From contig VBJR01000152.1 in NCBI GenBank assembly GCA_005880175.1, forward strand, positions 758-64,757: 64,000 nucleotides of DNA. The letters are read 5' to 3'. Source of the stretch: Chloroflexota bacterium (lineage in GTDB: Bacteria > Chloroflexota > Dormibacteria > Dormibacterales > Dormibacteraceae). This document shows positions 18,220-28,933 of this stretch, one piece after another (position 1 is the stretch's first letter; each line of letters begins with the position of its first letter). The notes beneath the pieces are model-generated. The model worked only from the letters and a program-made list of their open reading frames with translations. It made no database searches and was not told the DNA's origin. The position numbers were made by a program, and so were the translations under genes.

Positions 18220-20552
18220 AGGTTTCCTACGAGTGGCTCCGCGACCTGGCGGGGATCCGCGACGTGCCCCCGCACCAGGCGGCCGAGGTCCTGACGATGA
18301 CCGGCTGGAACGTGGACGAGGTCGTGCTGATCGACCTGTCGCTGATCCTGGTCGGGCGCATCGTGTCCCAGGAGCCGCATCCCCGCTCCAACAAGCCGCT
18401 GTGGATCCACCAGGTGGACATGGGCGACCACGTGCGCCAGATCGTGGCCGGCGCCAGCAACGCGGTGCCGGGCTCGCTGGTGCCGGTGGCGCTGCCCGGG
18501 ACCACCGTGCCCAGCGGCATCACCGTCCGGGACGCGAAGATCGCCGGCGCCGACGCCCGGGGCATGCTCTGCTCGGCGGAGGAGCTGAAGCTCCCGGCCG
18601 CCGAGGACGGCATCCTGCTGCTCGACGAGGGCCGGCCCGGGCAGCCGCTGGAGGAGCTGATCCCGAGCGACGCGATCTTCGAGGTCGAGGTCACGCCCAA
18701 CCGGCCGGACTGCCTCGGGCACCTGGGCCTGGCCCGGGAGCTGGCCGCGGCGCTGGGCCGCAGCCTGGGCCGCGACTTCATGCCGCCGTTCACCGGCGGG
18801 GTGGAGCCGCCGGGCACCGACCTGATCGACGTGAGCATCGAGGCGCCGGACCTGTGCCGGCGCTACATCGGGGCGCCGATCACCGGCGTCCGCGTCGGCC
18901 CGTCGCCGCTCTGGCTGCGGCGGCGCCTGTTCGCGACCGGCGTCCGGCCGATCAACAACGTGGTGGACGTGACCAACTACGTCGCGCTGGAGTACGGGCA
19001 GCCGCTGCACGCGTTCGACCTGAGCACGCTGTGCGGGCGCCGGATCGTCGTCCGCCGCGGCCGGCCCGGCGAGCGCCTGCTCTGCCTGGACGGCGAGACG
19101 CGGGCGGTGACGCCCGACATCCTGGTCATCGCGGACGCGGAGCGCCCGGTCGCGCTGGCCGGCGTCATCGGCGGCGAGGAGACGGCCGTGACGGACGGGA
19201 CCACGGATCTCCTGCTCGAGGCGGCCAACTTCGACGGCGTGAACGTGCGTGCCACGAGCCGGGCGCTGAAGCTGCGCACGGAGGCGTCGGCGCGGTTCGA
19301 GAAGGGCATCTCGCCGGAGCTGGCGCTGGCCGGCGCCCGGCGGGCGGCGATGCTGCTGGCCGAGATCGCCGGCGGGCGGGTCCACGTGGAGTGGGCGGAC
19401 GTCTACCCGCGGCCGCAGGAGCCGGCGCGCGTGCGCTTCCGGCCCGCCCAGGTGGACGCGGTGCTCGGGGTCCACGTGCCGCTCCAGGAGATGGAGTCGA
19501 TCCTCCGGCGCCTGGACTTCCAGGTCCGGGTCCAGGACGACGGGGAGTGGGACCTGCTGCCGCCGGTCTACCGGCTGGACGTGGGCATCCCCGAGGACGT
19601 GGCCGAGGAGATCGGCCGCATGCACGGGTACGGGAACGTGCCGGCCACCCTGCCGGGCCACCGGCGTGACACGTGGCGGCCGGCGACGCCGGGCCAGGAG
19701 CGCCGGCTCGACGAGGTGCGCCACGCGCTGGCCGGGGCCGGCTTCACGGAGGTCGTGACGCCGGCCCTGACGTCGGGCGTGCTGCTGGACCGCCTGGAGC
19801 TGGGCGAGCGGGCGATGCGGGTGCTGAACCCGGTCTCGGACGACCAGGACACGCTGCGGACGGCGCTCCTGCCCTCGCTGCTGGCGGTGGCCAGGCACAA
19901 CCGCAACCACGGGCGGCCGGCGGTGGCCGTGTTCGAGATCGGACGCGCGTACCTGCGGAGCCCGCACCGGCCGCAGGGCCAGCCCGAGGAGCCGGTGCGG
20001 CTGGCGGTGGTCCGCTCGGGCCTGGGCGGGCCGGAGGCCGCGCGCCGCGCGTTCCTGGAGCTCGAGGGCGCCTTGGAGCGGGCGCTGGACTCGCTGGCGC
20101 CGGTCGAGGAGTCGTACGAGCGGGACCGTGCGACCCTGTTCCACCCCGGCCGCTGCGCCCGGGTGGTCGTCTGCGGCCAGGACGTCGGGCACCTCGGCGA
20201 GCTGCACCCGTCGATCGCGGAGGAGTTCGACCTGGAGGGCCGCGCAGTCGGGCTGGAGATCCACCTCGAGCCGGTGCTGGCGATCGACCTCCCGCGCCGG
20301 GCCCGGCCGATGCCCCGCTTCCCGGCCGTCAACCGCGACCTGATCGAGGAGGCGGGCGGCGAGCTGCTGGAGCGGGCCCAGGCGTTCGACGAGTACCGCG
20401 GCAGCCAGGTCGCCGAGGGCAACAAGAGCGTCGCGTTCGCGCTGACGTTCCGCCACCCCGACCGCACCCTGACGGACGCGGAGGTGGACCGCCAGCTGGA
20501 GGCGATCCGCACGTCGCTGCGCCGGGATCGCGAGGCCGGGTTCCGGGCGTAA
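18216..20552 (+). CDS. pheT: Phenylalanyl-tRNA synthetase beta subunit (short internal gap suspected)
   Basis: PheT carries the tRNA-binding, editing and structural domains of PheRS. The 778-residue protein has an OB-fold tRNA-binding domain (residues 40-150), the B3/B4 editing region, the B5 domain, and a C-terminal anticodon-binding FDX-ACB domain (SVAFALTFRHPDRTLTDAEV). Around 20340, RFPAVNRDL joins directly to IEEAGGELLERAQAFDEYRG. The family normally has about 15-20 further residues at this point, so an in-frame deletion is likely. The ATG overlaps the pheS stop. Confidence 0.92.
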   Translation: MKVSYEWLRDLAGIRDVPPHQAAEVLTMTGWNVDEVVLIDLSLILVGRIVSQEPHPRSNKPLWIHQVDMGDHVRQIVAGASNAVPGSLVPVALPGTTVPSGITVRDAKIAGADARGMLCSAEELKLPAAEDGILLLDEGRPGQPLEELIPSDAIFEVEVTPNRPDCLGHLGLARELAAALGRSLGRDFMPPFTGGVEPPGTDLIDVSIEAPDLCRRYIGAPITGVRVGPSPLWLRRRLFATGVRPINNVVDVTNYVALEYGQPLHAFDLSTLCGRRIVVRRGRPGERLLCLDGETRAVTPDILVIADAERPVALAGVIGGEETAVTDGTTDLLLEAANFDGVNVRATSRALKLRTEASARFEKGISPELALAGARRAAMLLAEIAGGRVHVEWADVYPRPQEPARVRFRPAQVDAVLGVHVPLQEMESILRRLDFQVRVQDDGEWDLLPPVYRLDVGIPEDVAEEIGRMHGYGNVPATLPGHRRDTWRPATPGQERRLDEVRHALAGAGFTEVVTPALTSGVLLDRLELGERAMRVLNPVSDDQDTLRTALLPSLLAVARHNRNHGRPAVAVFEIGRAYLRSPHRPQGQPEEPVRLAVVRSGLGGPEAARRAFLELEGALERALDSLAPVEESYERDRATLFHPGRCARVVVCGQDVGHLGELHPSIAEEFDLEGRAVGLEIHLEPVLAIDLPRRARPMPRFPAVNRDLIEEAGGELLERAQAFDEYRGSQVAEGNKSVAFALTFRHPDRTLTDAEVDRQLEAIRTSLRRDREAGFRA

Positions 20553-20563
20553 GCAGCTCGGGC

Positions 20564-20580
20564 CGGCAGCGGGTCTGCCG
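20564..20580. terminator. Weak hairpin between convergent pheT and rfbA
   Basis: CGGCAG and CTGCCG form a 6-bp stem with a 5-nt loop just after the pheT stop, without a T tract. It may end both converging transcripts. Confidence 0.3.
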
Positions 20581-20643
20581 TGAGACCGCCACCCCATGAA
20601 CTGGCCACGCCGGGGTAGATGCCGAATGCTCCGCCCCCGGCAC

Positions 20644-21522
20644 TCAGGCGGTGGGGTCCGGGCCCTCCAGCAGGCGGAGCAGGTACGTGCCGTAGCCGCT
20701 CTCGGTCATGGGGCGGGCCAGGCGGCGGAGCTGCTGGTCGTCGATCAGGCCGGCCCGCCACGCCACCTCCTCGAGGCAGCCGATCTTCAGGCCCTGCCGC
20801 TCCTCGATCACGCGGACGTACTCGGCGGCCTGCACCATCGAGCCGAACGTGCCGGTGTCCAGCCACGCGGTGGACCTCGCGAGCACCGTGACCTGGAGCT
20901 CGCCGCGGCGCAGGTAGCACGCGTTGACGTCGGTGATCTCCAGCTCGCCGCGCGGGCTGGGCCGCAGCCCGCGGGCGATCTCGACGACGCGGTTGTCGTA
21001 GAAGTACAGACCCGGCACCGCGTAGCGGGAGCGGGGCCGCTCCGGCTTCTCCTCCAGGCTCAGCACGCGGCCGGTCGCGTCGAACTCGACCACGCCGTAC
21101 TCGCGCGGGTTCGCCACGGGGTACGCGAAGACCCGGCCGCCGCTGACCGCAGCGTTCCGGCGCAGCATCCGCCCCAACCCCGAGCCGTGGAAGATGTTGT
21201 CGCCCAGGATCAGCGCGACCGGCTGGTCCCCGAGGAAGTCCGCGCCGAGCAGGAACGCCCGGGCGATGCCGTCCGGCCGCTCCTGGCCCACGTACCGCAG
21301 GCACAGGCCGAGCTGCGACCCGTCGCCCAGCAGGCGCTGGAACTGCGGCCGCTCGTCGGGCCGGGTCACGATCAGGATCTCCGAGATCCCCGCCATCACC
21401 AGCGTCGAGAGCGGGTAGTAGACCATCGGCTTGTCGAACACCGGCATGAGCTGCTTGGAGATGGCCCTGGTCACCGGCCAGAGCCGGGTCCCGGTGCCGC
21501 CCGCGAGCACGATGCCGCGCAT
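20644..21522 (-). CDS. rfbA: Glucose-1-phosphate thymidylyltransferase
   Basis: RfbA (RmlA) makes dTDP-glucose from dTTP and glucose-1-phosphate. The 292-residue length is standard. The nucleotide-binding start [51 protein letters not shown] and [12 protein letters not shown] are all present. The ATG overlaps the rfbB stop (ATGA), so the pair is one operon giving dTDP-4-keto-6-deoxyglucose. No rfbC or rfbD is seen. The sugar could feed cell-surface polymers or the nearby glycosyltransferases. Confidence 0.95.
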   Translation of the reverse strand: MRGIVLAGGTGTRLWPVTRAISKQLMPVFDKPMVYYPLSTLVMAGISEILIVTRPDERPQFQRLLGDGSQLGLCLRYVGQERPDGIARAFLLGADFLGDQPVALILGDNIFHGSGLGRMLRRNAAVSGGRVFAYPVANPREYGVVEFDATGRVLSLEEKPERPRSRYAVPGLYFYDNRVVEIARGLRPSPRGELEITDVNACYLRRGELQVTVLARSTAWLDTGTFGSMVQAAEYVRVIEERQGLKIGCLEEVAWRAGLIDDQQLRRLARPMTESGYGTYLLRLLEGPDPTA

Positions 21523-22508
21523 CACCGGGCCTCCCGGCGGGTCCGCAGCGGCTCCCACCAGGGCCGGTTGCACGCGTACCACCGGACCGTCTCCTCCAGG
21601 CCGGCGCCGAAGTCCACGCGCGGCTCGTAGCACAGCTCGGCCGCCGCCCGGCTCCAGTCGAGCGAGTAGCGGCGGTCGTGGCCCGGCCGGTCCGCCACCC
21701 GCTCGACGCGGTCCCAGCCCGCGCCGCAGGCGGCCAGCAGGCGCGCGGTCAGCTCCACGTTGGTCAGCTCGACGCCGCCGCCGACGTGGTACACCCGGCC
21801 CGCCCTGCCGCCGGCCAGCGCCAGGGCGACGCCCCGGCAGTGGTCGTCCACGTGCAGCCAGTCGCGCGCGTTGCCGCCGTCGCCGTAGAGCGGCACCGTG
21901 CGGCCGTCGAGCAGGTTGGTCACGAACAGCGGGACCACCTTCTCGGGGAACTGGTACGGCCCGTACGTGTTCGAGGCCCGGGTGACGACGACGTCGAGGC
22001 CGTGGGTCCGGTGGTACGCCAGCGCCAGGAGGTCGGACGCGGCCTTCGAGGCGGAGTACGGCGAGTTGGGCGCCACCTGCGACTCCTCGGTCCACGAGCC
22101 GCGGTCGATCGAGCCGTAGACCTCGTCGGTCGAGACGTGGACGAACCGGCGCGTGCGGTGGCGCAGCGCCGCGTCCAGCAGCGCCCGGGTGCCCAGCACG
22201 TTGGTCACCACGAAGGGCGCCGCGCGCGCGATCGACCGGTCCACGTGCGACTCGGCCGCGAAGTGGACGATCGCGTCGTGGCCCGGGACCAGGTCGTCCA
22301 GCAGCGCCTCGTCGCAGACGTCGCCCTCGACGAAGCAGAGGCGCGGGCTGTCCGCCACCGGCGCCAGGTTGGCCCGGTTGCCGGAGTACGTGAGCTTGTC
22401 GAGGACGGTCACGGCCGCCCCGGCCAGCTCCTCGCGGGTGCCGTCCACGACGGTCCGGACGAAGTGCGACCCGATGAACCCGGCGCCGCCGGTGACCAGG
22501 AGCCTCAT
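21522..22508 (-). CDS. rfbB: dTDP-glucose 4,6-dehydratase
   Basis: RfbB (RmlB) converts dTDP-glucose to dTDP-4-keto-6-deoxyglucose. The 328-residue extended SDR has the NAD site [20 protein letters not shown], the catalytic STDEVYGS and [11 protein letters not shown] motifs, and [18 protein letters not shown]. It begins at ATG 22508. A GC-rich gap of 75 bp separates it from tyrS, where I see no clear promoter, so tyrS-rfbB-rfbA may be cotranscribed. Confidence 0.95.
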   Translation of the reverse strand: MRLLVTGGAGFIGSHFVRTVVDGTREELAGAAVTVLDKLTYSGNRANLAPVADSPRLCFVEGDVCDEALLDDLVPGHDAIVHFAAESHVDRSIARAAPFVVTNVLGTRALLDAALRHRTRRFVHVSTDEVYGSIDRGSWTEESQVAPNSPYSASKAASDLLALAYHRTHGLDVVVTRASNTYGPYQFPEKVVPLFVTNLLDGRTVPLYGDGGNARDWLHVDDHCRGVALALAGGRAGRVYHVGGGVELTNVELTARLLAACGAGWDRVERVADRPGHDRRYSLDWSRAAAELCYEPRVDFGAGLEETVRWYACNRPWWEPLRTRREAR

Positions 22509-22583
22509 CGCCCGAACGGTGACCGCCGGCCGCCAGCCGGCGCGTCTCCGGGCCGTCTCGGCGGGCCGCGGCGGCCCGGCCGC

Positions 22584-23696
22584 TCAGGCTTTGGCCGTCA
22601 CCCGCACGACCCGCTTGCGCCCGACCTGGACCAGGTCGCCGTCGGCCACCGCCCGCTGCTCGTCCGCCGTCTCCCCGTTGACGCGGACCGCCCCCGTCCG
22701 GATCTGCTCGAACGCCTTCTTCCGGGTCGGGGCCCAGCCCAGCACGTCGTGGAGGAGGGTCGGGAGCGGGACGTGGCGATCCCAGTCCTCCTCCGCCTGC
22801 GCCGCCGCCTCCTCGCCGTGCAGGCGCCCGACGAGCCGCCGGGCCAGCGCCGCCTTGGCGTCGCGGGGGCCGAGCGCCAGCGCCCGCCCCACCTCGTCCG
22901 GCGTCAGGGCCGAGATCAGGCGCAGGTACTTCTCCGTCAGCGCGTCCGGGATCGACATCGTCTTGCCGTAGATCGCGGCCGGCGGCTCCGAGATGCCGAT
23001 GTAGTTGCCGAGCGACTTGCTCATCTTCCGGACCCCGTCCGGGCCCTCCAGCAGCGGGAAGACGGCGACGTCCTGCGGCTCCTGCCCGTACCCGCGCTGG
23101 ATCTCGCGGCCGAACAGCAGGTTGAACAGCTGGTCGGTGCCGCCGATCTCGACGTCGGCCTGGATCGCCACCGAGTCGTACGCCTGGTTGAACGGGTACA
23201 GGATCTCGTGGGCGCCGATCGGGTTGCCCTCGCGCAGCCGCTCGGCGAAGTCCTCCCGCTGCAGCACCGACTGCAGCGTCTGCTTGCCGAGCAGGCGCAG
23301 GATGTCGGCCGCCGACATCTCGTCGAGCCACTCGGAGTTGCCGTGGACCTCGGTCCGCTCCGGGTCGAGCACCTTGAAGACCTGGTCGAAGTAGGTCCGC
23401 GCGTTGGCGGCGACCTCCTCGCGGCTCAGGACCGGCCGCGTGCCCGAGCGGCCGCTCGGATCGCCGATCCGCGCGGTGTAGTCGCCGATGATCACCACGA
23501 CCGTGTGGCCGGCGTCCTGGAACGCGCGCAGCGTGTCGAGGACCACCAGGTGGCCGACGTGGATGTCCGGCGCGGTCGGGTCCAGGCCGAGCTTGACGCG
23601 GAGCTGGTCGCCGCGGCGGATGCGCTCGCAGAGGTGGTCCGCGACGTGGATCTCGACCGCGCGCTCGCGCAGCCATTCCCAGAGCGGGGCTGACAT
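22584..23696 (-). CDS. tyrS: Tyrosyl-tRNA synthetase
   Basis: TyrRS charges tRNA-Tyr. The 370-residue protein has the HIGH-type site in [20 protein letters not shown], the tyrosine pocket [20 protein letters not shown], and [14 protein letters not shown]-terminal S4 domain follows ([20 protein letters not shown]). The start is ATG 23696, with TAAGCT 8 nt upstream and no Shine-Dalgarno site. It is shorter than E. coli TyrS (424) and closer to the TyrZ-type enzymes. Confidence 0.94.
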   Translation of the reverse strand: MSAPLWEWLRERAVEIHVADHLCERIRRGDQLRVKLGLDPTAPDIHVGHLVVLDTLRAFQDAGHTVVVIIGDYTARIGDPSGRSGTRPVLSREEVAANARTYFDQVFKVLDPERTEVHGNSEWLDEMSAADILRLLGKQTLQSVLQREDFAERLREGNPIGAHEILYPFNQAYDSVAIQADVEIGGTDQLFNLLFGREIQRGYGQEPQDVAVFPLLEGPDGVRKMSKSLGNYIGISEPPAAIYGKTMSIPDALTEKYLRLISALTPDEVGRALALGPRDAKAALARRLVGRLHGEEAAAQAEEDWDRHVPLPTLLHDVLGWAPTRKKAFEQIRTGAVRVNGETADEQRAVADGDLVQVGRKRVVRVTAKA

Positions 23697-23704
23697 GGGT
23701 GCAG

Positions 23705-23710
23705 AGCTTA
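23705..23710 (-). promoter_or_regulatory. Candidate -10 box (TAAGCT) of tyrS
   Basis: On the minus strand TAAGCT ends 8 nt before the tyrS ATG, again consistent with leaderless transcription. Confidence 0.4.
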
Positions 23711-23814
23711 CTGAGGGCGGCGGGACATGCGCCTGCCCGCCATGGGCGCGGAGCGTTCGGCCGTGCGATCCGACCCATGCACAACCCCCACGCGCACGCC
23801 CACGATCGTGCCCA

Positions 23815-26800
23815 ATGGCTGGTCAGCTGCGTCCCCTCCACGTGGTCGGCAAGCGCTCGCTCCTGCTGCTGGTCGCGGTGGTCGCCGTCTCGAACGCGCC
23901 GCTCGCGGTGCGGACCGTCCGGGCGGTTGACCCCTGCTCGGTCGCGAACGTCAACCCGATCCCCTGCGAGAACGCGCAGCCGGGCACGCCGCAGTCGGTG
24001 TGGAGCGTCAGCGGCGCCGGCGACCCCGGCATCCAGGGCTTCGCCACCGACATCAGCGTCGACGTCGGCGGCACGGTCTCCTTCAAGATCAACACCGCGT
24101 CCACCGACTACTCGCTGACGATCTACCGCCTCGGCTACTACCAGAACAACGGCGCCCGCCAGATCGCCACCGTCCAGCCCTCGGCCGCGCTCCCCCAGTC
24201 GCAGCCGGCCTGCCTGACCGACGCCCCGACCGGCCTGATCGACTGCGGCAACTGGGCGGTGTCCGCCTCCTGGACCGTCCCCACCACCGCCGTCTCCGGC
24301 CTCTACTTCGCCCGGGTCGCCGACAACGGCACGGGCGCCGCCAGCCAGATCTGGTTCGTGGTCCGCGACGACGCCGCCGCCTCCGACGTCCTGTTCCGGA
24401 CCAACGACACGACCTGGGAGGCGTACAACGACTACGGCGGCAACAGCGTCTACTACGGCTCGGCGCCGAGCTCCAACGGCCGCGCCTACAAGGTCAGCTA
24501 CAACCGGCCCTTCAACAACCGCTCGGAGAGCGCCGGCTTCGGCACGGTCAACGGGCCGCTGTACGCCGAGTACCCGATGATCAAGTGGCTGGAGGCCAAC
24601 GGCTACGACGTCAGCTACACCTCGACGGTGGACGTCGAGCGAGCGCCGGCGCTGCTCGAGCAGCACAAGGTCTTCCTGACGTCCGGCCACGACGAGTACT
24701 GGTCCGCCGGCGAGCGGTCGGCGGTCCTGGCCGCCCGCGACGCGGGCGTCGGCATGGCCTTCTTCACCGGCAACACGAGCTTCTGGAAGATCCGCTGGGA
24801 GAGCTCGATCGACGGCTCGGGCACGCCCTACCGGACGCTGGTCACGTACAAGGAGTCGCTCGACCAGCGGGTGCTCGATCCCCAGGACCCGCCGACGTGG
24901 ACCGGCTCCTGGCGCGACCCGCGCTGGAGCCCGCCGGCCGACGGCGGCCAGCCCGAGAACGCGGTCCTGGGCACGATCTTCACCGTCAACCGGGGCTCGG
25001 CGGCGCCGGTGGTCGGCAGCGACTTCGCCGGGCTCCGCTTCTGGCGCAACACCGCCATCGCCGGCCTGACCGCCGGCCAGACGGTCACCCTGGGCTCCAA
25101 CACGATCGGGTACGAGTGGGACGAGGACCTCGACAACGGCTCCCGGCCGGCGGGCCTGTTCGACCTCTCGGCGACCCCGGTCAGCGTGCCGCAGAAGATC
25201 CGCGACTACGGCGTCAGCTACGGGCCGGGCAGCGCCACCCACAGCCTGACGCTGTACCGGGCCGCGAGCGGCGCGCTCGTGTTCAGCGCCGCCACCGTGC
25301 AGTGGGCATGGGGCCTCGACGTCCTCGGCCACGACAGCGTCCCCGACTTCGGGCCCGTCACGGCCGACCGCAACATGCAGCAGGCGACGGTCAACCTGCT
25401 GGCCGACATGGGCGTCCAGCCGGCCACGCTGCAGTCGGGCCTGGTCGCGGCCACCGCCTCGACGGACACCACGGCGCCCACCTCCGCGGTCACGGCGCCG
25501 GCGGCCGGGGCCACGGTGGCCAGCGGGTCCCAGGTGACGGTCAGCGGCACCGCGTCCGACGTGGGCGGGGCCGTCGCCGGGGTGGAGGTCTCGGCGGACG
25601 GCGGCGCGACCTGGCACAGGGCCTCGGGCACCACGAGCTGGACGTACGCGTGGACGCCCGGCGCGCCGGGCCCGACCGCCCTGCGCAGCCGCGCGGTGGA
25701 CGACAGCGGCAACCTGGAGACCCCGTCGGCCGGCGTGACCGTCACCGTGACGCCGCCGGCCTGCCCGTGCTCGCTGTTCCCGAGCCTGCCGGTCCCCGGC
25801 ACCCCCAGCTCGCAGGACTCGAACGCCGTCGAGGTCGGCGTGCGGTTCACGTCGGACGTGGCGGGCACGGTCACCGGCGTCTCGTTCTACAAGGGCAGCG
25901 GCAACACCGGCGCGCACGTCGGCAACCTGTGGACGGCGACCGGGACCCTGCTGGCGACCGGCACGTTCACGAACGAGACCGCCAGCGGCTGGCAGACGCT
26001 GACGTTCGGGGCGCCGGTGTCGATCCAGTCGCACACGGTCTACGTCGCCTCGTACCACACGACGAGCGGGTTCTACTCGTCGGACGTCGGCTACTACACG
26101 AAGCAGGTCGACTCGTGGCCGCTGCACGCCCCGGCCGGCTTCAACGGGGTGTTCGCGTACGGCGGCACGCAGTTCCCGACGCAGACGTTCAGCGCCAACA
26201 ACTACTGGGTGGACGTCGTGTTCGCGATGGCCGGGACCACGACGGCGCTGGCCTCGTCGGCGAACCCGCCGGTCTTCGGGCAGCCGGTCACGCTGACCGC
26301 GACGGTGAGCGGCTCCGGGGCGGGCCAGCCGGCCGGCACCGTGGCGTTCTCCGACGGCAGCACGCAGATCGGCAGCGCCACGCTGAATGGCGGGAGCCCG
26401 GACGTGGCGACGCTGACGGTGCCGGGGCTGGCGGTGGGCGGCCACTCGCTGACGGCGGTGTACGCCGGCTCGGGCGTGTACGCGAGTTCGACGTCGCCGG
26501 CGCTCGCCCAGCAGGTGAACAAGGCGGCGACGACGTCATCTCTGACCGCCAGCCCGTCGCCGGCCACGCCCGGCCAGGCCGTGACGCTCACGGCGGCGGT
26601 GGCGGTCGTCGCGCCGGGGGCGGGCACGCCGACCGGGACGGTGGCGTTCTTCGACGGCGCCACGCAGCTCGGCACGGCGCCGCTGAGCGGCGGCCACGCG
26701 AGCCTCTCCACGACGACGCTGAGCAGCGGCACGCACACCCTGAAGGCGGCGTACCAGGGCGACCCCAACTTCGCGGGCAGCACGTCCGCCCCGGTGAGCG

Positions 26801-27117
26801 AGGTGGTGCAGCAGACGGCGACGACGCTGAAGGCGGCGCCGGCCGTGCTGGGCCTGAACCCGCTCCGGCTGACCCTGCTCAACCTGTCGGCCACCCTGAC
26901 GCGGACGGACACGGGGGCGCCGGTCCCGGGCCAGACGATCACGATGACCGCGGGCGGGACGTTCCTGTGCTCGGCCACGACGAACAGCGCGGGCGTGGCC
27001 ACGTGCAACGGCGTGGCCGGGGTGCTGGCCATCCTGCTGAAGGGCGGCTACACGGCGACGTTCGCGGGGACGGCGACCTACCGCGGCAGCACGGCATTCG
27101 GACCGGCGATCTCGTAG
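23815..27117 (+). CDS. Large secreted N,N-dimethylformamidase-like protein with Ig-like repeats
   Basis: The 1100-residue protein has a signal peptide (hydrophobic [17 protein letters not shown] near residues 15-32). Residues about 60-540 resemble the large subunit of N,N-dimethylformamidase ([53 protein letters not shown] near residue 291). Then come a bacterial Ig-like domain (about 558-645), a DUF4082-like domain (about 650-805, [15 protein letters not shown]) and two or three Ig-like domains of the Big_3 type (808-1100, [20 protein letters not shown] and [20 protein letters not shown]). It is probably extracellular. Whether it is an amidase or a cell-surface adhesin-like protein is unclear. 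No sortase motif is seen. Confidence 0.8.
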   Translation: MAGQLRPLHVVGKRSLLLLVAVVAVSNAPLAVRTVRAVDPCSVANVNPIPCENAQPGTPQSVWSVSGAGDPGIQGFATDISVDVGGTVSFKINTASTDYSLTIYRLGYYQNNGARQIATVQPSAALPQSQPACLTDAPTGLIDCGNWAVSASWTVPTTAVSGLYFARVADNGTGAASQIWFVVRDDAAASDVLFRTNDTTWEAYNDYGGNSVYYGSAPSSNGRAYKVSYNRPFNNRSESAGFGTVNGPLYAEYPMIKWLEANGYDVSYTSTVDVERAPALLEQHKVFLTSGHDEYWSAGERSAVLAARDAGVGMAFFTGNTSFWKIRWESSIDGSGTPYRTLVTYKESLDQRVLDPQDPPTWTGSWRDPRWSPPADGGQPENAVLGTIFTVNRGSAAPVVGSDFAGLRFWRNTAIAGLTAGQTVTLGSNTIGYEWDEDLDNGSRPAGLFDLSATPVSVPQKIRDYGVSYGPGSATHSLTLYRAASGALVFSAATVQWAWGLDVLGHDSVPDFGPVTADRNMQQATVNLLADMGVQPATLQSGLVAATASTDTTAPTSAVTAPAAGATVASGSQVTVSGTASDVGGAVAGVEVSADGGATWHRASGTTSWTYAWTPGAPGPTALRSRAVDDSGNLETPSAGVTVTVTPPACPCSLFPSLPVPGTPSSQDSNAVEVGVRFTSDVAGTVTGVSFYKGSGNTGAHVGNLWTATGTLLATGTFTNETASGWQTLTFGAPVSIQSHTVYVASYHTTSGFYSSDVGYYTKQVDSWPLHAPAGFNGVFAYGGTQFPTQTFSANNYWVDVVFAMAGTTTALASSANPPVFGQPVTLTATVSGSGAGQPAGTVAFSDGSTQIGSATLNGGSPDVATLTVPGLAVGGHSLTAVYAGSGVYASSTSPALAQQVNKAATTSSLTASPSPATPGQAVTLTAAVAVVAPGAGTPTGTVAFFDGATQLGTAPLSGGHASLSTTTLSSGTHTLKAAYQGDPNFAGSTSAPVSEVVQQTATTLKAAPAVLGLNPLRLTLLNLSATLTRTDTGAPVPGQTITMTAGGTFLCSATTNSAGVATCNGVAGVLAILLKGGYTATFAGTATYRGSTAFGPAIS

Positions 27118-27293
27118 CGGAGGGGGTCGCTCGGCGGGGCCCTACCCCGGGCCTCCTGTCAGCGGCCCCCTTCGCCACCCTGCCCGCGGGGCCGGAGAGG
27201 ACCGGGTCGTGAGCGTCGCGGACGGCGGCGACCGTCTGGCCGACCTGAGCGCGCCGCGCGGACAGCCCGAGCCGTTCGGCGAGGGCCCCCGCG

Positions 27294-28337
27294 TCAGACC
27301 CGGCGCGCCTCCAGCACGGTCCAGGGCACGCTCTTGGACGCGCTCGAGCGGACGCTCCGGACGTCGAAGCCCGCCCTCTCGACCAGCTCGCGCAGGTGCT
27401 CCTCCCGGCGGAAGCTGCCGCCGCTGTACGCCAGCATCCCGATGTCGGTCACGTGCAGGAACGAGCCGGGGTCGTCGGGCCGGACGCGGTCCACCACCAG
27501 CAGGGTGGCGCCGGCCGGCGCCGCCGCGTGGCAGCTCGCCAGGATGCGGGCGCAGTGCTCGTCGTCCCAGTCGCACAGCACGGACTTGAGCACGTACAGG
27601 TCGGCGCCGGCCGGGACCTGCTCCAGGAAGTCGCCGGCGACCAGCGTCACCCGGTCGGACAGGCCCTGCTCCGCGATCGCCCGCGTCGCGTCCGGGATGA
27701 CCTCGGGCCGGTCGAACAGCACGCCGTGGGCGTCCGGCGCCGCCGCCAGGAGCCACGCCAGCAGCACGCCGTGGCTGCCGCCGACGTCCACGATCTGGCG
27801 GAACCGCGCCATGTCGCAGGACTCGACGACCACGCGGCCGGCGTCGGCCGTCATGCCGCCCATCCACCGGGCGAAGATCTCGCCCTCCTCGCGGTTGCTG
27901 CGCAGGTACTCCCAGAGCTCCAGGCCGACGGCCTCCCGCATCTGCGCGTGCCCCGTGCGGACCGCCGCGTCGAGCCGGGCCCAGGGGTAGTACAGCGCCG
28001 GCCCGGTCGAGGCCAGCACCATGTCGCGCACCGACCAGCCGTCCGACCTGAGCAGGGCGCCCAGCGGCGTGATCGCGTAGCGATCGCCGGCCCGCTCCAC
28101 CAGGCCCAGCGCGACGCAGGCGTCGAGGAAGCGCGCCAGCGCGTCCCGGTTCGCGTCCAGCAGCCCCGTCAGCGCGTCGAGGTCCAGCGGCCCCGCGGCC
28201 AGGTGGTCCGCGAGACCGAGCCGGGCGACCGCCCTGACGACCTGCGCGTCCATGTAGCCGCGGACCATGGTCATCAGGCGATGCACGTCGTGCTGGCCGG
28301 GCTGGACGTCCGTCGTGTCCTGCAACTTCTCCGCCAT
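27294..28337 (-). CDS. SAM-dependent O-methyltransferase (polyketide tailoring type)
   Basis: The 347-residue protein has an N-terminal dimerisation/winged-helix region (residues 15-110) and a Rossmann SAM domain with motif I IVDVGGSHGVLLAWLLA. LKSVLCDWDDEHCARIL (in place of the usual LHDW) and the C-terminal GTG-like region follow. This is the DnrK/TcmO-type O-methyltransferase architecture. It should methylate a phenolic hydroxyl of the polyketide. GGAGGGAG lies 6 nt before ATG 28337. It follows a SnoaL-like gene by 27 bp in the same operon. Confidence 0.85.
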   Translation of the reverse strand: MAEKLQDTTDVQPGQHDVHRLMTMVRGYMDAQVVRAVARLGLADHLAAGPLDLDALTGLLDANRDALARFLDACVALGLVERAGDRYAITPLGALLRSDGWSVRDMVLASTGPALYYPWARLDAAVRTGHAQMREAVGLELWEYLRSNREEGEIFARWMGGMTADAGRVVVESCDMARFRQIVDVGGSHGVLLAWLLAAAPDAHGVLFDRPEVIPDATRAIAEQGLSDRVTLVAGDFLEQVPAGADLYVLKSVLCDWDDEHCARILASCHAAAPAGATLLVVDRVRPDDPGSFLHVTDIGMLAYSGGSFRREEHLRELVERAGFDVRSVRSSASKSVPWTVLEARRV

Positions 28338-28364
28338 TTGGCGCTCCCTCCGCTCAGTGCGTGT

Positions 28365-28796
28365 TCAGTGGGCGCCGGGCCGGCCGGCCAGGCCGAGCTG
28401 CTGCAGGCCGCTCAGCCGGTCCACGACGCCCCAGTGCTCGACCAGCCGGCCGCCGGCGTAGCGGCAGATCGAGACCCCGTCCCACTCCGCGTACCGGCCC
28501 GTGGGCGCCGAGTCCATGAACTGGCCGCTGTTCGTGCCCCGGTAGCGCACCCGCGCCCACGTCCGGTCGCCCACGGTCACGATGTCCTCGACCGTCACGC
28601 GCAGGTCCGGGAACGCGGTGCGCAGGAGCCCGGCGACCCAGCGCATGCTGTCGCGGCCGGCGCTCCGGGCCGGCGAGCCCGCCTCGTGGTCCAGCAGGTC
28701 GGCGCTGACCAGCTCGTCGAACACGGTCGTGTCGCCCCGGCAGAACGCCCGCTCGACGAGCTCTCGGAAGACCCTCTCGTTGTCGTCGTGCTCCAT
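28365..28796 (-). CDS. SnoaL-like cyclase/hydroxylase-fold protein
   Basis: The 143-residue protein has the SnoaL-like alpha+beta cone fold signature: RVFRELVERAFCRGDTTVFD, LLDHEAGSPARSAGRDSMRW, LRTAFPDLRVTVEDIV and GRLVEHWGVVDRLSGLQQLG. SnoaL relatives close the last ring of anthracyclines or act as hydroxylases without cofactor. ATG 28796 (MEHDDNERVF) fits the family; an upstream GTG/ATG frame extension looks non-conserved. It heads the operon with the O-methyltransferase and is divergent from a second SnoaL-like gene. Confidence 0.8.
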   Translation of the reverse strand: MEHDDNERVFRELVERAFCRGDTTVFDELVSADLLDHEAGSPARSAGRDSMRWVAGLLRTAFPDLRVTVEDIVTVGDRTWARVRYRGTNSGQFMDSAPTGRYAEWDGVSICRYAGGRLVEHWGVVDRLSGLQQLGLAGRPGAH

Positions 28797-28844
28797 CGTC
28801 CGGGCAAGCGTGGCAGGCGCCCGCCCGCGCGCCGTCCCCGCCGC

Positions 28845-28859
28845 GTCTCCCCGGGAGAC
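28845..28859. promoter_or_regulatory. Perfect inverted repeat between divergent SnoaL-like genes
   Basis: GTCTCCC-C-GGGAGAC is a perfect 7-bp inverted repeat around one base, in the 137-bp divergent gap. It may be an operator for both directions. No regulator can be assigned from sequence alone. Confidence 0.35.
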
Positions 28860-28933
28860 GCCGGCGCGGACGGCGGCGGCGCGGGCCGCGGTCAGCATGG
28901 GGACCGTGACCAGCCGGAACGAGGAGGGACGCG

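Noticed and set aside
20644..26445. A 1,933-codon open frame on the minus strand
   Set aside because: It is a product of high GC and few stop codons. The 5' part lies antisense to the secreted dimethylformamidase-like gene, and only the segment below 21,522 is real rfbA.
27118..27293. A small gene between the secreted protein and the O-methyltransferase
   Set aside because: The short frames here have no ribosome binding site or recognisable sequence. The gap holds only GC-rich short stems.
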